Source: Patiria miniata (lineage: Eukaryota > Echinodermata > Asteroidea > Valvatida > Asterinidae). From it: a DNA stretch of 64,000 bases. Made by a program: the position numbers and the translations under genes. Within the stretch, counting starts at the first letter, position 1. Each line of letters starts with the position of its first letter. Shown one piece after another: positions 43,289-54,965 of the stretch. The stretch spans positions 1,550,001-1,614,000 of the forward strand of contig NW_024037074.1 in assembly GCF_015706575.1 (NCBI RefSeq), read 5' to 3'. The notes beneath the pieces were generated by a model that did no database searches, was not told where the DNA came from, and saw only the letters and a program-made list of their open reading frames with translations.

Positions 43289-44741
43289 ATAAGGGAACAC
43301 CACTATGATAATAAATATTATAGGTGGAGCCGAGAGAATTGTTTCGTGTCTTAGAGTGGATTCTATCTTCCCTTCATATCATATCATGTGCGCACCCCGT
43401 CTCCAGTTGCCATCATTAAAAATGTTATGTCAGTTAATTATTTTAACGTTTGTAGTGGCTTGACCTCCCCAACCACTGAAATAAAAATTAAAAAAAAATT
43501 TACAGACAAAAACAAATGACAATCTACTAAGGATTATCAATGATCTCATTTCATTCAGTTTTTATTCTTGTCACCTGATTGACATACAAATGTTTTTGAA
43601 CAAATTCCTTACGAAACAAATACTGATCATGGATTCTAGATAAGGAAACAATTTGAGAAATTAAAAATTCACAATTTTCCACAAAAACTATTTCAGATTG
43701 TTTAAACAGATCAGGTGACATTATAATTGGTCTTTGGAAGCCAATATAGAAGCACCTTATAATAATTATTTCGATTTGTTTAGAAGCAATTCAGTACGGA
43801 CATTAGATAAATAAAACATTTGGGTATGCCAACAATTCTGATACTTGAATGCTAAGACTTAAATTAAGCTTTTAATACAAAAAAATTAAAACATTAGAAA
43901 AAAATAATAACATTAGAGGGTATTAAAGCTGGTACTTTTTTGTGAATTAACAAATTAAAAAGGAACATAAAGGCTAGGGGATATCCCCCTCCCACTTTTA
44001 AAAACTTAGATACTTAAGAGATCATGTTTTGAAATATTCTAAGCATTATCTTATTTAATTTAGCTAATGTGTGAACACAATTTTTGATGAGGCAAGTTCA
44101 GCACTCGGTATACATTGCGTTTATCCTTTTGTGGGTTAATTAAACGAGTAAAATCAAAAGACATGCAAAACCACCAAAAGACACCAAGTGAACAAAATAA
44201 AATAAGTTAGTAGTGAAAACGTGCAATCAAACAGACAATACAAAAGGATATACACAATGTAATCTGAGTGCCAGTAACCTGTTGCAATGCATTAAGGAGT
44301 TTTCTGAGGGGGAACAAAGAAGAACCATTTAAACTTTTTAAGGTAGGTGACATAAAAGTGAGGGGAGAGGTCTTCAACAGTCCTTAAATTTTCCAACATT
44401 TTGGTACAGAGAAATTCATGAACAACTCCCGGTGATTCTTGAAACTTTCCAAAAGTTTTACATTCTTGAGTTTTTCTAATCGATTTAAAATTGTAAAGAA
44501 AATAACCCATTTTAGCTACATAGACATCTTAACTTTGTTAATTTCTCAAACATCCTAATTTTTTTGAAAGCGTTTAAAACTCTTGTATTTACTTAAATTA
44601 GTTATCATTGAAAAAAATGCACTATCAAGTTAAATGGCAACAGTGTTTTTGTTTCATTGGCAAATTGGCATGGGGCTTTAGCACTACCGCCAACACGCAA
44701 AAATGTTCACTGTAGATGAGACTTCCTCTTCATTGTACTTG
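43289..44741. other. AT-rich non-coding sequence
   Basis: Long AT-rich stretch without supported exons. It would be the region downstream of the terminal exon at 44811-44941. Confidence 0.4.
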
Positions 44742-44747
44742 TTTATT
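44742..44747 (-). terminator. poly(A) signal AATAAA
   Basis: On the minus strand AATAAA lies 64 bases beyond the TGA of the exon at 44811-44941, a normal distance for a 3'UTR. Confidence 0.5.
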
Positions 44748-44810
44748 CTTTCTTGTTCCTTGAGTAAAACTAACTTAAGGAATTGGTAAAGGCAAGCGCA
44801 GAAAACAGGG

Positions 44811-44941
44811 TCATCGGTTCATCTGTTGGTCTTCCTTGCTTGCTTCTTCCGGTTCTTGGTTTCTGATGAGACTATCCTTGTCCATAGAGAGATAAGCTTC
44901 GTCATTGTCCAGTCTCATCCAAGCTTGGTTGTCCTCATGTT
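44811..44941 (-). CDS. terminal exon of an unknown acidic protein
   Basis: An acceptor (tttgtcaagttttag) precedes 131 bases that read HEDNQAWMRLDNDEAYLSMD, KDSLIRNQEPEEASKED, QQMNR and then stop. The tail is strongly charged, rich in Glu, Asp and Gln. A poly(A) signal follows. I do not recognise the protein. The last residues (EDQQMNR) resemble EEDRQMNG at the end of frames in the repeated modules at 45.8-51.7 kb, and 'AWMRLDNDEA' resembles sequence at about 50810-50860. The neighbouring modules therefore look like duplicated, diverged versions of this exon. Confidence 0.5.
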
Positions 44942-45097
44942 CTAAAACTTGACAAAGAGGATAAGCCGGCAAGCAAACTTTAGAACTTTTATTCACAGAG
45001 GAAATCAAGCATTTTATACTTTGTAGTGGGGGGGGGGACAAGGTATCAAAGGAAAAACAAATTGCAGTCTTCATACCTTGGTCTCTTTCTTGCACCT

Positions 45098-46700
45098 CAA
45101 GAATTAGTAATGTCCAGCTCGGCAAGGAGGGTCAGGCATCTGTCGGTCTTTCCAGCATCTGGTTCCTTGGCATTCATTTGTGGAGAAGCTTCATCCTCTT
45201 AAAGTCAACACGTAAGATTCTCTTCCTTGTCAAGCATGTTACATCCAGTTGCAGAATCCATCTGGTTCAGTTGCAGAAGGTCCTTTATGATTTAAACAAA
45301 ACAAAAAATATCGACTTAGGCTAGCTAGGTTATGTGTTATTGGCATGTTTTCATTTCCACTTGTTATTCAGACTATACGAGGCAATGTGACTTCCCTTTC
45401 GATGATCGATCTCCATAACATTGGAGTTCAAGCTCTTGGAAAAGGGTCAAGAGGGTTGCACTCGTTTAAAGCGGTAACACATCAAGCATTGTCATGTGAT
45501 TAACTTCCAGCTGTTTTGAAAATGTTCCAGACATTGCCACCGAGGTTTTCCCTCGATTTCTAACCATACTTTTGTGCTATATGTATTGCTCGTCTGGAAC
45601 TTATCTTTGTTAAAATCAAATGTTACTAAGACATTTCTTGGTTTTCCTTTCTACTAGTGCTTCTGATACCTCAGTTTCATATCGTCTTAAAAATGGATTC
45701 AAATGACGAAAGGAAACAATTGAATTATTACGAAATTGCAGTCTTATGACATTCCCTTCAGCTTAAATGTATTCCTTTTCTTTCAAGGAAGTCTTGCCAA
45801 CAAGTCTTGCGAGCAAGTCTCGCGAGAAAGTCTCGCAAGCAAGAGTAAACTAATATTAAAACTAACCTCAAGAATCAGTAATGGGAAGCCCAGCAAGCAG
45901 GTCATCCGTTCATCTGTCGGTCCTCCTCCCTGCTTCCGGTTCCTAGGTTGTCTGCATGGATGGTGTTTTTGAAATTGGGGCCATGTCCTCTCATCCTCAC
46001 TAACTGAAGCAGCCTCGTCATCCAGCCAGTTAGTGCTCCTTTTGTAAAGTACAGAAAGAGGAGAGACACTTTGAATTAACCAAACAAACCAATGCTCCAC
46101 CACCAGTACTTTTTCTTTTTGTTGAAAACTCCAAAAGAGCTCAAGATCACCCATTTTGATTCGACTTGCTCAGGTATATAAACTAACCTCAAGAAACAGT
46201 AATGGGAAGCCCAGCAAGCAGGTCATCCGTTCATCTGTCGGTCCTCCTCCCTGCTGCCGGTTCCTAGGTTTTGTCTGCATGGATGATGTTTTTGAAGGTG
46301 GGGTCTTATCCTTTCATCCTCACCGACTGAAGCAGCCTCGTCATCCAGCGTGTCTGTCAGTGCTCCTTTTTTAAGGCATAGAAAGGGGAAAAGAAACCTT
46401 GAATTAATCCAACAAGGCAATGCTCCACCGCCAATACTCTTTCTTTGTGGAAAAACATCAAAAGAGCTCCAGATCACCCAATTTGATTCGACTTGCTCGA
46501 GTTGATTTTTAAGTGTACATATAAACTAACCTCAAGAATCAGTAATGGGAAGCCCAGCAAGCAGGTCATCCGTTCATCTGTCGGTCCTCCTCCCTGCTTC
46601 CGGTTCCTCGAGTTTCTGTGTGTGATGAGGCTGTGGGAGGGTCCATTTTCGTCCTGACTAAGCAGCCTAGCTCATCCAGTCTGCATGTCTCCACTTTTAG
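45098..46700 (-). repeat. tandem exon-like modules (four copies)
   Basis: The phrase 'cagtaatgggaagcccagca', with 'ggtcatccgttcatctgtcg' and 'gtcctcctccctgcttccgg', recurs at about 45868, 46189 and 46532. A diverged form is at 45098. Read on the minus strand each copy ends CCATTACTGATTCTTGAG/gttagt, a donor-like joint, and several have an acceptor upstream. Frames include WLDDEAASVSEDER, SREEDRQMNG and GGGPTDERMTCLLGFP. Copies 2 and 3 differ by small indels that change the frame, so most are probably decayed exons. Confidence 0.6.
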
Positions 46701-48775
46701 ATCCTCATTTTCTCCGATGAAAGCTGCAACTCTTTCCTAAGTTAACAGGGGTGCGAAAACACTGGGCCTAGCCCATTTGTTACTGAAGAGAAACATTCCA
46801 ATGCAGCCAATAACTATGTCTAATAAAAGCTTACCTGCAACCTTAGGAATGAATGATTTTACCCGTGTTTACCATGCATGTTTATTTCAATGTTTTCCAT
46901 GATTTTCTTTTAAAAACAGACACGATTATTTTGTTATAATGCACACTCATGGTGCCGCCCACAATGTACAAAAATGTGTCGACACTGCTAATGCAGTATT
47001 CTTTCCTAATGCATCCTGCACACGTATATAGTTCTGCGGAAAAAGAAGGTCTTAAAAATGACGATGTAGTTACCGTAAATCCTGTCATTTTGGTCACCGA
47101 CTTTTTCGTTCGACATGGCGATTATTAATTTTTTTTGTAACACCGCTGTAAATTTTGCCGTAATTTTGCCGTATTTTCCGCCGTTTTGTTTGTTTTACTG
47201 TTGTCATTTTCCCCACCGTTTCCCCAAAATTGGTTTCCGACTTTTTTTTATAAGCTGTGAGTGCTGCAGTTGCTATCGATCCGCTGTAGATAAGATTTTA
47301 TCATAATTCCCGTCATTTTTTTTCTGTGGCATGGCCACTTTTTGCATTGTGTCGAAGTTGGGAAATGAGCAGCCTCCTCGCCTATATTTGCGACTGAACG
47401 GTTTTTACCGCTTCGATTTTTGATGTAATTTTCGTCATTTTCATAGCCATCTGTTGAAGGCGGAGTAGTATTTCTACAAAAGAAATTATCCACACACGTT
47501 GTGATTTTAGACCGACTTGATTTTTTTTTTCAATTTTCGTCCAATATTTTTTGTTCGACATGGCGATTATTAATTTCTTTTTTTTAACACCGCTATAAAT
47601 TTTGCCGTATTTTTTTACGGTTTTTACCGCTTCGATTTTTGATGTAATTTTCGTCATTTTCATAGCCATCTGTTGGAGGCGGAGTAGTATTTCTACGAAA
47701 GAATTGATCCATACACGATGTGATTTTAGACCGACTTGATTTTTTTTCTTCTTTTCGACCAATATTTTTTGTTCGACATGGCGATTATTCATTTCTTTTT
47801 TAACACCGCTGTAAATTTTGCCGTAATTTTCGCCGTTTTATTTTTTTTGCTGTCATTTTCCCCACCTTTTTTTCCCCACCGTAATATTTTACGGTTTTTA
47901 CCGCTTCGATTTTTGATGTAATTTTTGTCATTTTCATAGCCATCTGTTGGAGGTGGAGTAGTATTTCCACGAAAGAATTTATCCACACACGATGTGATTT
48001 TAGACCGACTTGATATTTTTTCTTCAATTTTCGTCCAATATTTTTTGTTCGACATGGCGATTATTCATTTCTTTTTTAACACCGCTGTAAATTTTGCCGT
48101 AATTTCCGCCGTTTTATTTGTTTTGCTGTTGTCATTTTCCCCACCGTTTTCCCAAAATTAGTTTTCCGACTTTTTATGAAGCTGGCAGTGTTGCAGTTGC
48201 TACCGATCCGCTGCCAGTAAGATTTTATCATAATTTCCGTCAATTTTTTTTATGTAGCATGGCCGCATTTTGCATTGTGTCGAAGTTGGGAAATAAGCAG
48301 CCTCCTCGCCTATATTTGTGACTGAACGGTTTTTACCGCTTCGATATTTGATGTAATTTTCGTCATTTTCATAGCCATCTGTTGGAGGCGGAGTAGTATT
48401 TCAACGAAAGAATTTATCCACACACGATGTGAATTTAGACCGACTTGATTTTTTTTTCAATTTTCGTCCAATATTTTTTGTTCGACATGGCGATTATTCA
48501 TTTCTGTTTTAACACCGCTGTAAATTTTGCCGTAATTTTCGCCGTTTTATTTGTTCTGTTGTCATTTTCCCCACCGTTTTCCCCAAATTAGTTTTCCGAC
48601 TATTTTGAAGCGGTGTTGCAGTTGCTACCGATCCGGCCCGCTACCGATCCGACCCGCTGCCGATAAGATGTCATCATAATTTCCGTCATTTTTCTGTATA
48701 GCCTAGCCACATTTTGCATACTGTCGAAGTTGAAAAATTAGCGGCCTGCTTGCCAAGTCTGTCTCCACTTTTACA
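46700..48775. repeat. segmental repeat unit 1 with T-rich CCGTAATTTTCG array
   Basis: Begins with a phrase shared by the later units ('gatgaaagctgcaactcttt', 'aacaggggtgcgaaaacact', 'gcccatttgttactgaag'). Positions 47110-48720 hold about five partial tandem copies beginning cgacatggcgattatt (about 47112, 47557, 47775, 48050 and 48484). Spacing alternates between about 220-275 and 435-445 because of internal deletions. Short words such as 'ttttcgtcatttt' and 'gccgtaatttt' recur throughout. No coding. Confidence 0.7.
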
Positions 48776-49138
48776 TCATTACTTCCTATGAAAGCTTCCA
48801 ATTTTTCCCAAGTGTACAGGGGTACGAAAACACTGGGCAGAGCCCATTTGTTATTGAAGTCACAAAATTACATGCATCAATGTTTAAGATTAGCTGTAAC
48901 CTGGTCATGGTTTTGACCCAATGGGAACCAACGATTCTACCCATGGTTACAATGATTACTTCAATGTTCTCATTATTTACTTGTAAACACAGACTAGATT
49001 ATTCATTTCAATGCACACAACATATGTGCCGACGCTAATAATGGCAGGTTGCCTTGGAAACCGCATATAACTCGCACACGAACATTCAAGAAATTCACAT
49101 GACCTTTAGATGACAAAATGATGCCATCTTTATCCTTG

Positions 49139-49157
49139 CCGATCCCTTCTTAATCGG
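49139..49157 (+). other. CCGAT/ATCGG hairpin, H1 of unit 2
   Basis: ccgat...atcgg followed by acttac. Equivalent hairpins are at 52057-52075 and 53607-53625. The stem is only 5 bp, but sequence and position are kept between diverged units. Confidence 0.5.
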
Positions 49158-49584
49158 ACTTACATAAAACATATACGGCAGAAGGAGGTTTTGTAGGCCC
49201 TAATTACAAAAAAAAATAACACCACACAAAAATGATTATGTTATGTCGTGCGACTGTAAACGTGTCGCGTGTCTTAATACTTTTCTTTTTCTTCTTTGGA
49301 AATCACGTATAGGCCCAAGTGTGGTATACTCATAGCCACTCAATGGACACAAAGACTTGATTGTCAATATCATAAACCCATGATTTTAAAAATATCACTG
49401 ATTGCTGGTCTTAGTTTTAACTCACTACCACAGCGCTGCTATTTGGGCCGTTAGTTTCGCTGACAAAATTACAGACAAAGACAAATAACAATCTACTATA
49501 AGGACCATCAATTGTCTCATTTCATTCAGTTTTTCGCAGTTTTTCCCCTTTAATAAACAGCACAGAGATCAAGTCTCATTCCAA

Positions 49585-49604
49585 GCCGATGCTTGATTGT
49601 CGGC
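49585..49604 (+). other. GCCGA/TCGGC hairpin, H2 of unit 2
   Basis: gccgatgcttgattgtcggc followed by cttacgttatc. It corresponds to 53946-53963 (CCGAT/ATCGG retained) and to a decayed copy at about 52370. Confidence 0.5.
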
Positions 49605-49684
49605 CTTACGTTATCAAATGTCAACGTAAGACAACCAAATGAGTAACTAAAGGATAAAATATACTTTTTGACTATGTATCTCTG

Positions 49685-49701
49685 CCGATTTTCTAAATCG
49701 G
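49685..49701 (+). other. CCGAT/ATCGG hairpin, H3 of unit 2
   Basis: ccgattttctaaatcgg followed by ccttac. It corresponds to 54041-54058 and to a decayed copy at about 52428-52443. Confidence 0.5.
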
Positions 49702-50789
49702 CCTTACAGAAATGACGTACATGAACTAAACGTTGAAAAAAATTACAAGAACACAAAGAAGTGTCGCACGTCTTATACATCCCTAAGTCGGCCATTTTCT
49801 GAAATCGCTTGTTGACCACATTTAAGTTGTACCCTGTCACATGCATAACTTGGTTTGTTTTTTTTGGGCCGCTAGGTCTTTTGAAGGCAAACTTCTCGAC
49901 GATGTCACTAATTTTCTTTATTTTTGCTGACGAATATACTTTTAAGATGTAGTGAAGATCAGCAGGGGAAAAAATGCCTTTAAATACCGATGGAAATGAA
50001 AGTCAGTCATATTGTTTTAGTTCGATATGATCTACTTTTCTTTCCGTAGTTTCCGTCAGATTTGATTTTGTTTTGCTGCCGTCATTTTTCACGCCGTTTG
50101 GCCAAAATTCGCTTTCCGACTTTTTGAAGCAGTGTAGTACCGGTAGTTGCTGCCCATCATAACTTCAAAATTGTTTGATCACAATTTCAGTCACTTTACT
50201 TTGGCCAATTTTTGAATGACATCGAAGTTTAGGAAAATTTACACCGATTTTCAAGTATTTATTTCTTTCGCGGCCACTGTTCAGTTTTGCCGTAATATTC
50301 GTCGCTTTAATTTCGTTGTTTCCGCGACTGATTTGTTTTTACTTTGTAGGTAAGAATAATAACTCTGAAATCAAGTATTACCGGTATTCTCTCAACAGCG
50401 CTGTGATTTTTTTGGCCGTATGTTCGGTACTTTACTTATTTGCCGGTTTGATTTTCGGTGTAATTTTCTTAATTTTCCAAGCCACGTGTAGGAAGCGGAG
50501 TGATATTTCTGCGATAAGAAAATTCCACGTTCGATGTGATTTTCGCTGTAATTTATTTCACACCGATTTCATTTTTTGGTTTTCAATTTTCTTCACACAC
50601 GTATAGTCAAATATTTCGGGTAGGTATCGCAGTAACGGTAAAAAACAACACTGATTTCAGTCATTATTTCTTCAAATATCGCTGTAAAGTTGGTGTGAAA
50701 AGTCGTACTTTCGTCGTTTTATATGTGTTTTTAATGACTTTGCAAAATATGCAGTCTGATTTCTGATCCAATATTCTGCAAGTTAACTG

Positions 50790-51745
50790 TGGAGGTTTCC
50801 TTGTCCAGATACAGCTTCGTCATTGTCCAATCTCATCCAAGCTTGGCGCCCTCATCTTCTAAAAACATGACAAACAAAATAAACAAGCAAACTTTAGAAT
50901 TTATATTTAAAGGGGAAATCAAGCACCGTGTAATAGGGAGGGACAAACATAGTATCAAAGGAATAACACATTTTTTTTTCAAGAACTTCATCCCGTCTCT
51001 TTTCGTTTTCAAAGTAAATTCACCTCAAGAATCAGCAATGACCAGCCCGGCCGGCGGAGTCAGTCATCCGTCGGTCCTCCCTGCGTACGATGGCTTGAGG
51101 AAGGCTCATTCTCATCTCAGTAGAGCAATTCCCTCATTAGTCAGTGGTCCTCATTTCTCTAATTGGATTCAAATAACGAAAGGAAATATCTGAATTATTA
51201 TTTAGAAATATTGTGCAAGGTAAGGCTAGATAGTGAAAAAACACACTTTGAATTGACCCCACAAAGCAATGCCACGATTACATAAAAGACAGCCAGATCG
51301 CCCATTGTGATTAGTTTCTGCGACTTGCTTGTTCCTGTTTAGTTTTAAGCACGTGTAAACTAACCTCAAGAATCAGTAATGGGAAGCCCGGCAAGCAGGT
51401 CATCCGTTCATCTGTCGGTCCTCCTCCCTGCTTCCGGTTCCTCGAGTTTCTGTGTGATGAGGCTGTTGGAAAGAAAACTTTGAATAACCTCACAAAGCAA
51501 AGCCCCGCTACAAGCAAGCAGATCACCCATTTTGATTAGTTCTTTGACTTGATTGTTTCTGTTTAAGTACATGTAAACAAACCTGATAATCAGTAATGGG
51601 AAGCCCGGCAAGCAGGTCATCCGTTCATCTGTCGGTCCTCCTCCCTGCTTCCGGTTCCTCGAGTTTCTGTTTGATGAGGCTGTTGTAGCCTTGGAGGGTC
51701 CGTCCAGACAAAGCAGCCTAGCTCATCCAGTCTGTCTCAACTTGT
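50790..51745 (-). repeat. second cluster of exon-like modules (three copies)
   Basis: Copies at about 51026 (diverged), 51366 and 51590 repeat the 'cagtaatgggaagcccggca' block. Two read SLITQKLEEPEAGRRTDR or SHRNSRNRKQGGGPTDERM on the minus strand. At about 50800-50860 the sequence resembles the start of the terminal exon at 44811-44941 (ccaagcttggatgaga.tgg on the minus strand). None forms a full open exon with both signals, so they are probably duplicated remnants. Confidence 0.55.
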
Positions 51746-53265
51746 AAATTTTTTAGCTGCAAATAGAACACTCTGGGCCTAGCCCATTTGTTACTGAAGT
51801 GAAACATTCCAATGCATCCAATAATTATGTGTAAGCCTACCTCACCTGGTCATGGTTTTGACCCAATGGAAACTAAACGATTCTACCCAATATTTACTTC
51901 TTAAAACAGACATGATTATTTGTCAGAATGCACAAACATGTGCCGACGCTGATAATGGCAGGTTGCCTTGGAAACCGCATATAGCTCACGCATTATAAAC
52001 AAACATTCAAGAAATTCACATGACTTTAAGATGACAAAATATCATCTTAATCCTTGCCGATCCCTTCCAAATCGGACTTACATTAAACATACGGCGGAAG
52101 GAGGGCAAAAATTAACAAGGAAATAAGTATTGCAGCGACTAAACACCTGTCGCATGTCTTAAAATATCTTATCTTGAAATTTACGGTAAGTGTTTATTCT
52201 CATATCCGCCCAAAGATTTGATTGTGAAAGTTCAATACCAATGATATTTAAGCAGATCCCGGGTATTAGCTATCTCTTCCCCTACCGCAGCGCTGTTATT
52301 TTGGCCGTAGAGTCTGAGCTTTTTCCTCGTTGAACACAACAGCCTTAATTTTAAGTCTCGTCCCAGCCGATTCTTGATGGTAGGCCTATGCCTTGCGTTA
52401 TCGAAGGTCAGAGTAAGACTACCAACAGATCTTTCCAAATCGGACTTACAAAAATTCCACACAAATTTTTGTTTACTTGACTTACACAGATGCATAGGCC
52501 TACCTCGGTTTTTGCCATTCGTTTTCTTCGTAGGCAAACTTCTCGAAGATGTGCAATAATTTCCGTTATTTTTGAAGCCGAATACCTTTAATATGTGTAG
52601 TTCTGCGGGGAAGATATTTTTTGATGTGTAGTTCTGCGGGGAAGATTTTTTTTAAATAATTTCGCTGTAATTGCCGTAAATCCTGTCAGTTTAACGTTTG
52701 TCTTTGTTTCGAGATGGTGATTATTTTTTGCTGCCGTAATTTCTGCCATTTTAATTGTTTTGTTGCGGTCGTTTTTCGCACCGTTAACGTTTTGCCAAAA
52801 TTTGCTTTCCGACCATTTGAAGCCGATGAGATTTTTATCAAAATTTCGGTCATTTCTATTTTTTATTAAATTTACACAGATTTCAAGTACACTTCTTTCG
52901 CCACCGCTGTATTTTTTTTTTTTACCTGTAATTTTCGTCATTTTAATTTTCGTCACTTTGATTTGGGTATTTCCGTAACCGATTTTGTTTTTATTTGTAT
53001 GTGCGAAAATAACACTGATCTCGAGTATAATTTCTCTCACTATAGCGTCGATTGTTTTAATTTGGTGGGTGTTTTGTGGGTTTTTTTATATTTGTTTTTG
53101 CAATATGTTGTCACTGAACATTTTTGCCGCTTCGAGATTTGGTGTTGGTCTCGTCATTTTCTTAGCCATCTCCTGGAGGCGGAGTAGTATTTCTACGTAA
53201 AGGAGTTATCCACTTACGATGTGATTTAAGATGATAGGAATATTATTTTGTTTTCAATTTTCGTA
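51745..53265. repeat. segmental repeat unit 3
   Basis: Shorter version of unit 2. It keeps 'gcccatttgttactgaagtg', 'tggcaggttgccttggaaac' and the hairpin at 52057-52075 followed by 'cttacattaaacatacggcg'. Decayed hairpins are near 52370 and 52430, and a T-rich tract at 52560-53200 contains 'gcggggaagatattttttga' and 'ggcggagtagtatttctacg'. Confidence 0.65.
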
Positions 53266-54965
53266 GCAGCCTCCTATCTCCGCTTATAGATCCTCATTTT
53301 CTTCGATGAAAGCTGCAAGTCTTTCCTCAGTGAACAGGGGTACGAAAACACGGGGCCAAGCTTCAGCTAACATTTTGTTACATGAAGTGAAACATTACCA
53401 TACAATGTACATGCAATGACTATCTATCAGCTTACCTGTAGCCTGTCATGGTAAACGACCCTGTGGAAAGTAACGATTGTACCTGCATACTTACAAAGTT
53501 TACTTCAATGTTTTCAATATTGCTTTTGAAAACAGACTAACTCACCTACGATCATGCAAGAAATTCACATGACTTTAAAGATGTCAAGATAAGATCTTCA
53601 TCCTTGCCGATTCCTTCCAAATCGGACTTACGTTAAACATACGGCGGAAGGAGAGTTACACGTCGGCCCTAATTACAACACTAGAAATGAAATGTGTTAT
53701 TATGCAACTCTACACACAATGCGACTCTACACGTGTCGCGTGTCTCACTTTCTTTGGAAATTACGGTAAGTGCGGTATAATAAGCCACACAAATATTTGA
53801 TTGTGAATGTCATGACCCGATGATATTAAAACTATCAATGATTGCAGGTCATTGCTAACTCAATACCGCAGCGATGTTATTTTGGCCGTACGATTCTGTT
53901 CTGATCCTTGAATAAAACAACACTGATGTCAAACCTCATTCTAAGCCGATGCTTGATGATCGGACTTGCGTTATCACAGGTCAAATACCAAATAAGTAGC
54001 TTAAGGATAAAGTATATATTTTAATAATCAGGTGTCCCTGCCGATCTTTCTAAATCGGACTTATAAAAAAAATGATGAATATGAAGTTTGAAAGTTACAA
54101 CATGAAGAAATGTCGTATGCGACTATAAACATGTCGCACGTCTGACTGCATTCCCCCACACCTTTTTGTAACTCAGATACATACCTCGTTGCCATTAGTT
54201 TTCTTTGTAGCTGTCGTTTTTTTCCACCGTTTTGCCAAAATTCTTTTTCCGACTAGTTGAAGCTGATGATTTTTATCGAAATTTCTGTCATTTTTATGGC
54301 CAATATATCAGGAAAATATTTGAAGGGATAAGAAAATCACACATTTTCATTGTTTTCTGACTATTTGCAGCAGATGGGATGTGTATCAAATTTTCCGTCA
54401 TTTTCATTATGGCCAATTTATTAAGAAAATCAACGGCGATTTCAAGTACACATTTCGCCGCCGTTGTTAAAGTTTTGCCATGATTTTCGTCATTATAATT
54501 TTCGCCACTTTAATTTGGGTATTTCCGTAACCGATTTTTGTGTGAGTGTAAAAAATTACACTGATAATCAAGTTTAATTTCTCTCACTAGCGCTGTGACT
54601 GAACAATTTGCCGCTTCGATTTTTCGATTTCATAGCCATCTGTTGAAGGCGGAGTAGTATTTCTACGAAAAGAATTTATCCACATACGATGTGATTTTTG
54701 ACCGATTTGATTTTTTCTTCTTCAATTTTCGTCAAATATTTCGGGTACCATTGCAGTTGAAATACACCGATTTCTGGTACTATTTCTTTCAATACCGCCG
54801 TAATTTTGGCATAAGTTTCGTATTTTCGTCGTTATCGTTGCTGCTTCGGACCGTTTTTTTCCCCCGACGTTTAACACTGATCTCAAGTATTATTTTTTTC
54901 AACGTCTGTGTTAATTTTGCTGTGCTGTTTGTTGTATGCCGCAACGATCCGCAACGATCGAGTTG
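53265..54965. repeat. segmental repeat unit 4
   Basis: Begins 'cgcttatagatcctcatttt', 'cttcgatgaaagctgcaagt', matching unit 1. It has all three hairpins (53607, 53946 and 54041) with good stems. It ends with a T-rich tract containing 'catctgttgaaggcggagta', 'cgccgctt', and 'ttttcgtc' words. No coding sequence is supported. Confidence 0.65.

Larger units (their letters stand above)
48775..50780. repeat. segmental repeat unit 2
   Basis: Shares, in order, with the units at 51750 and 53290: 'tacgaaaacactggg', 'tggtcatggttttgacccaa', 'ggcaggttgccttggaaacc', 'attcaagaaattcacatgac', the three CCGAT hairpins, and a trailing T-rich CCGTAATTTTCG tract. Differences are many, so the duplications are old. 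Confidence 0.7.
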
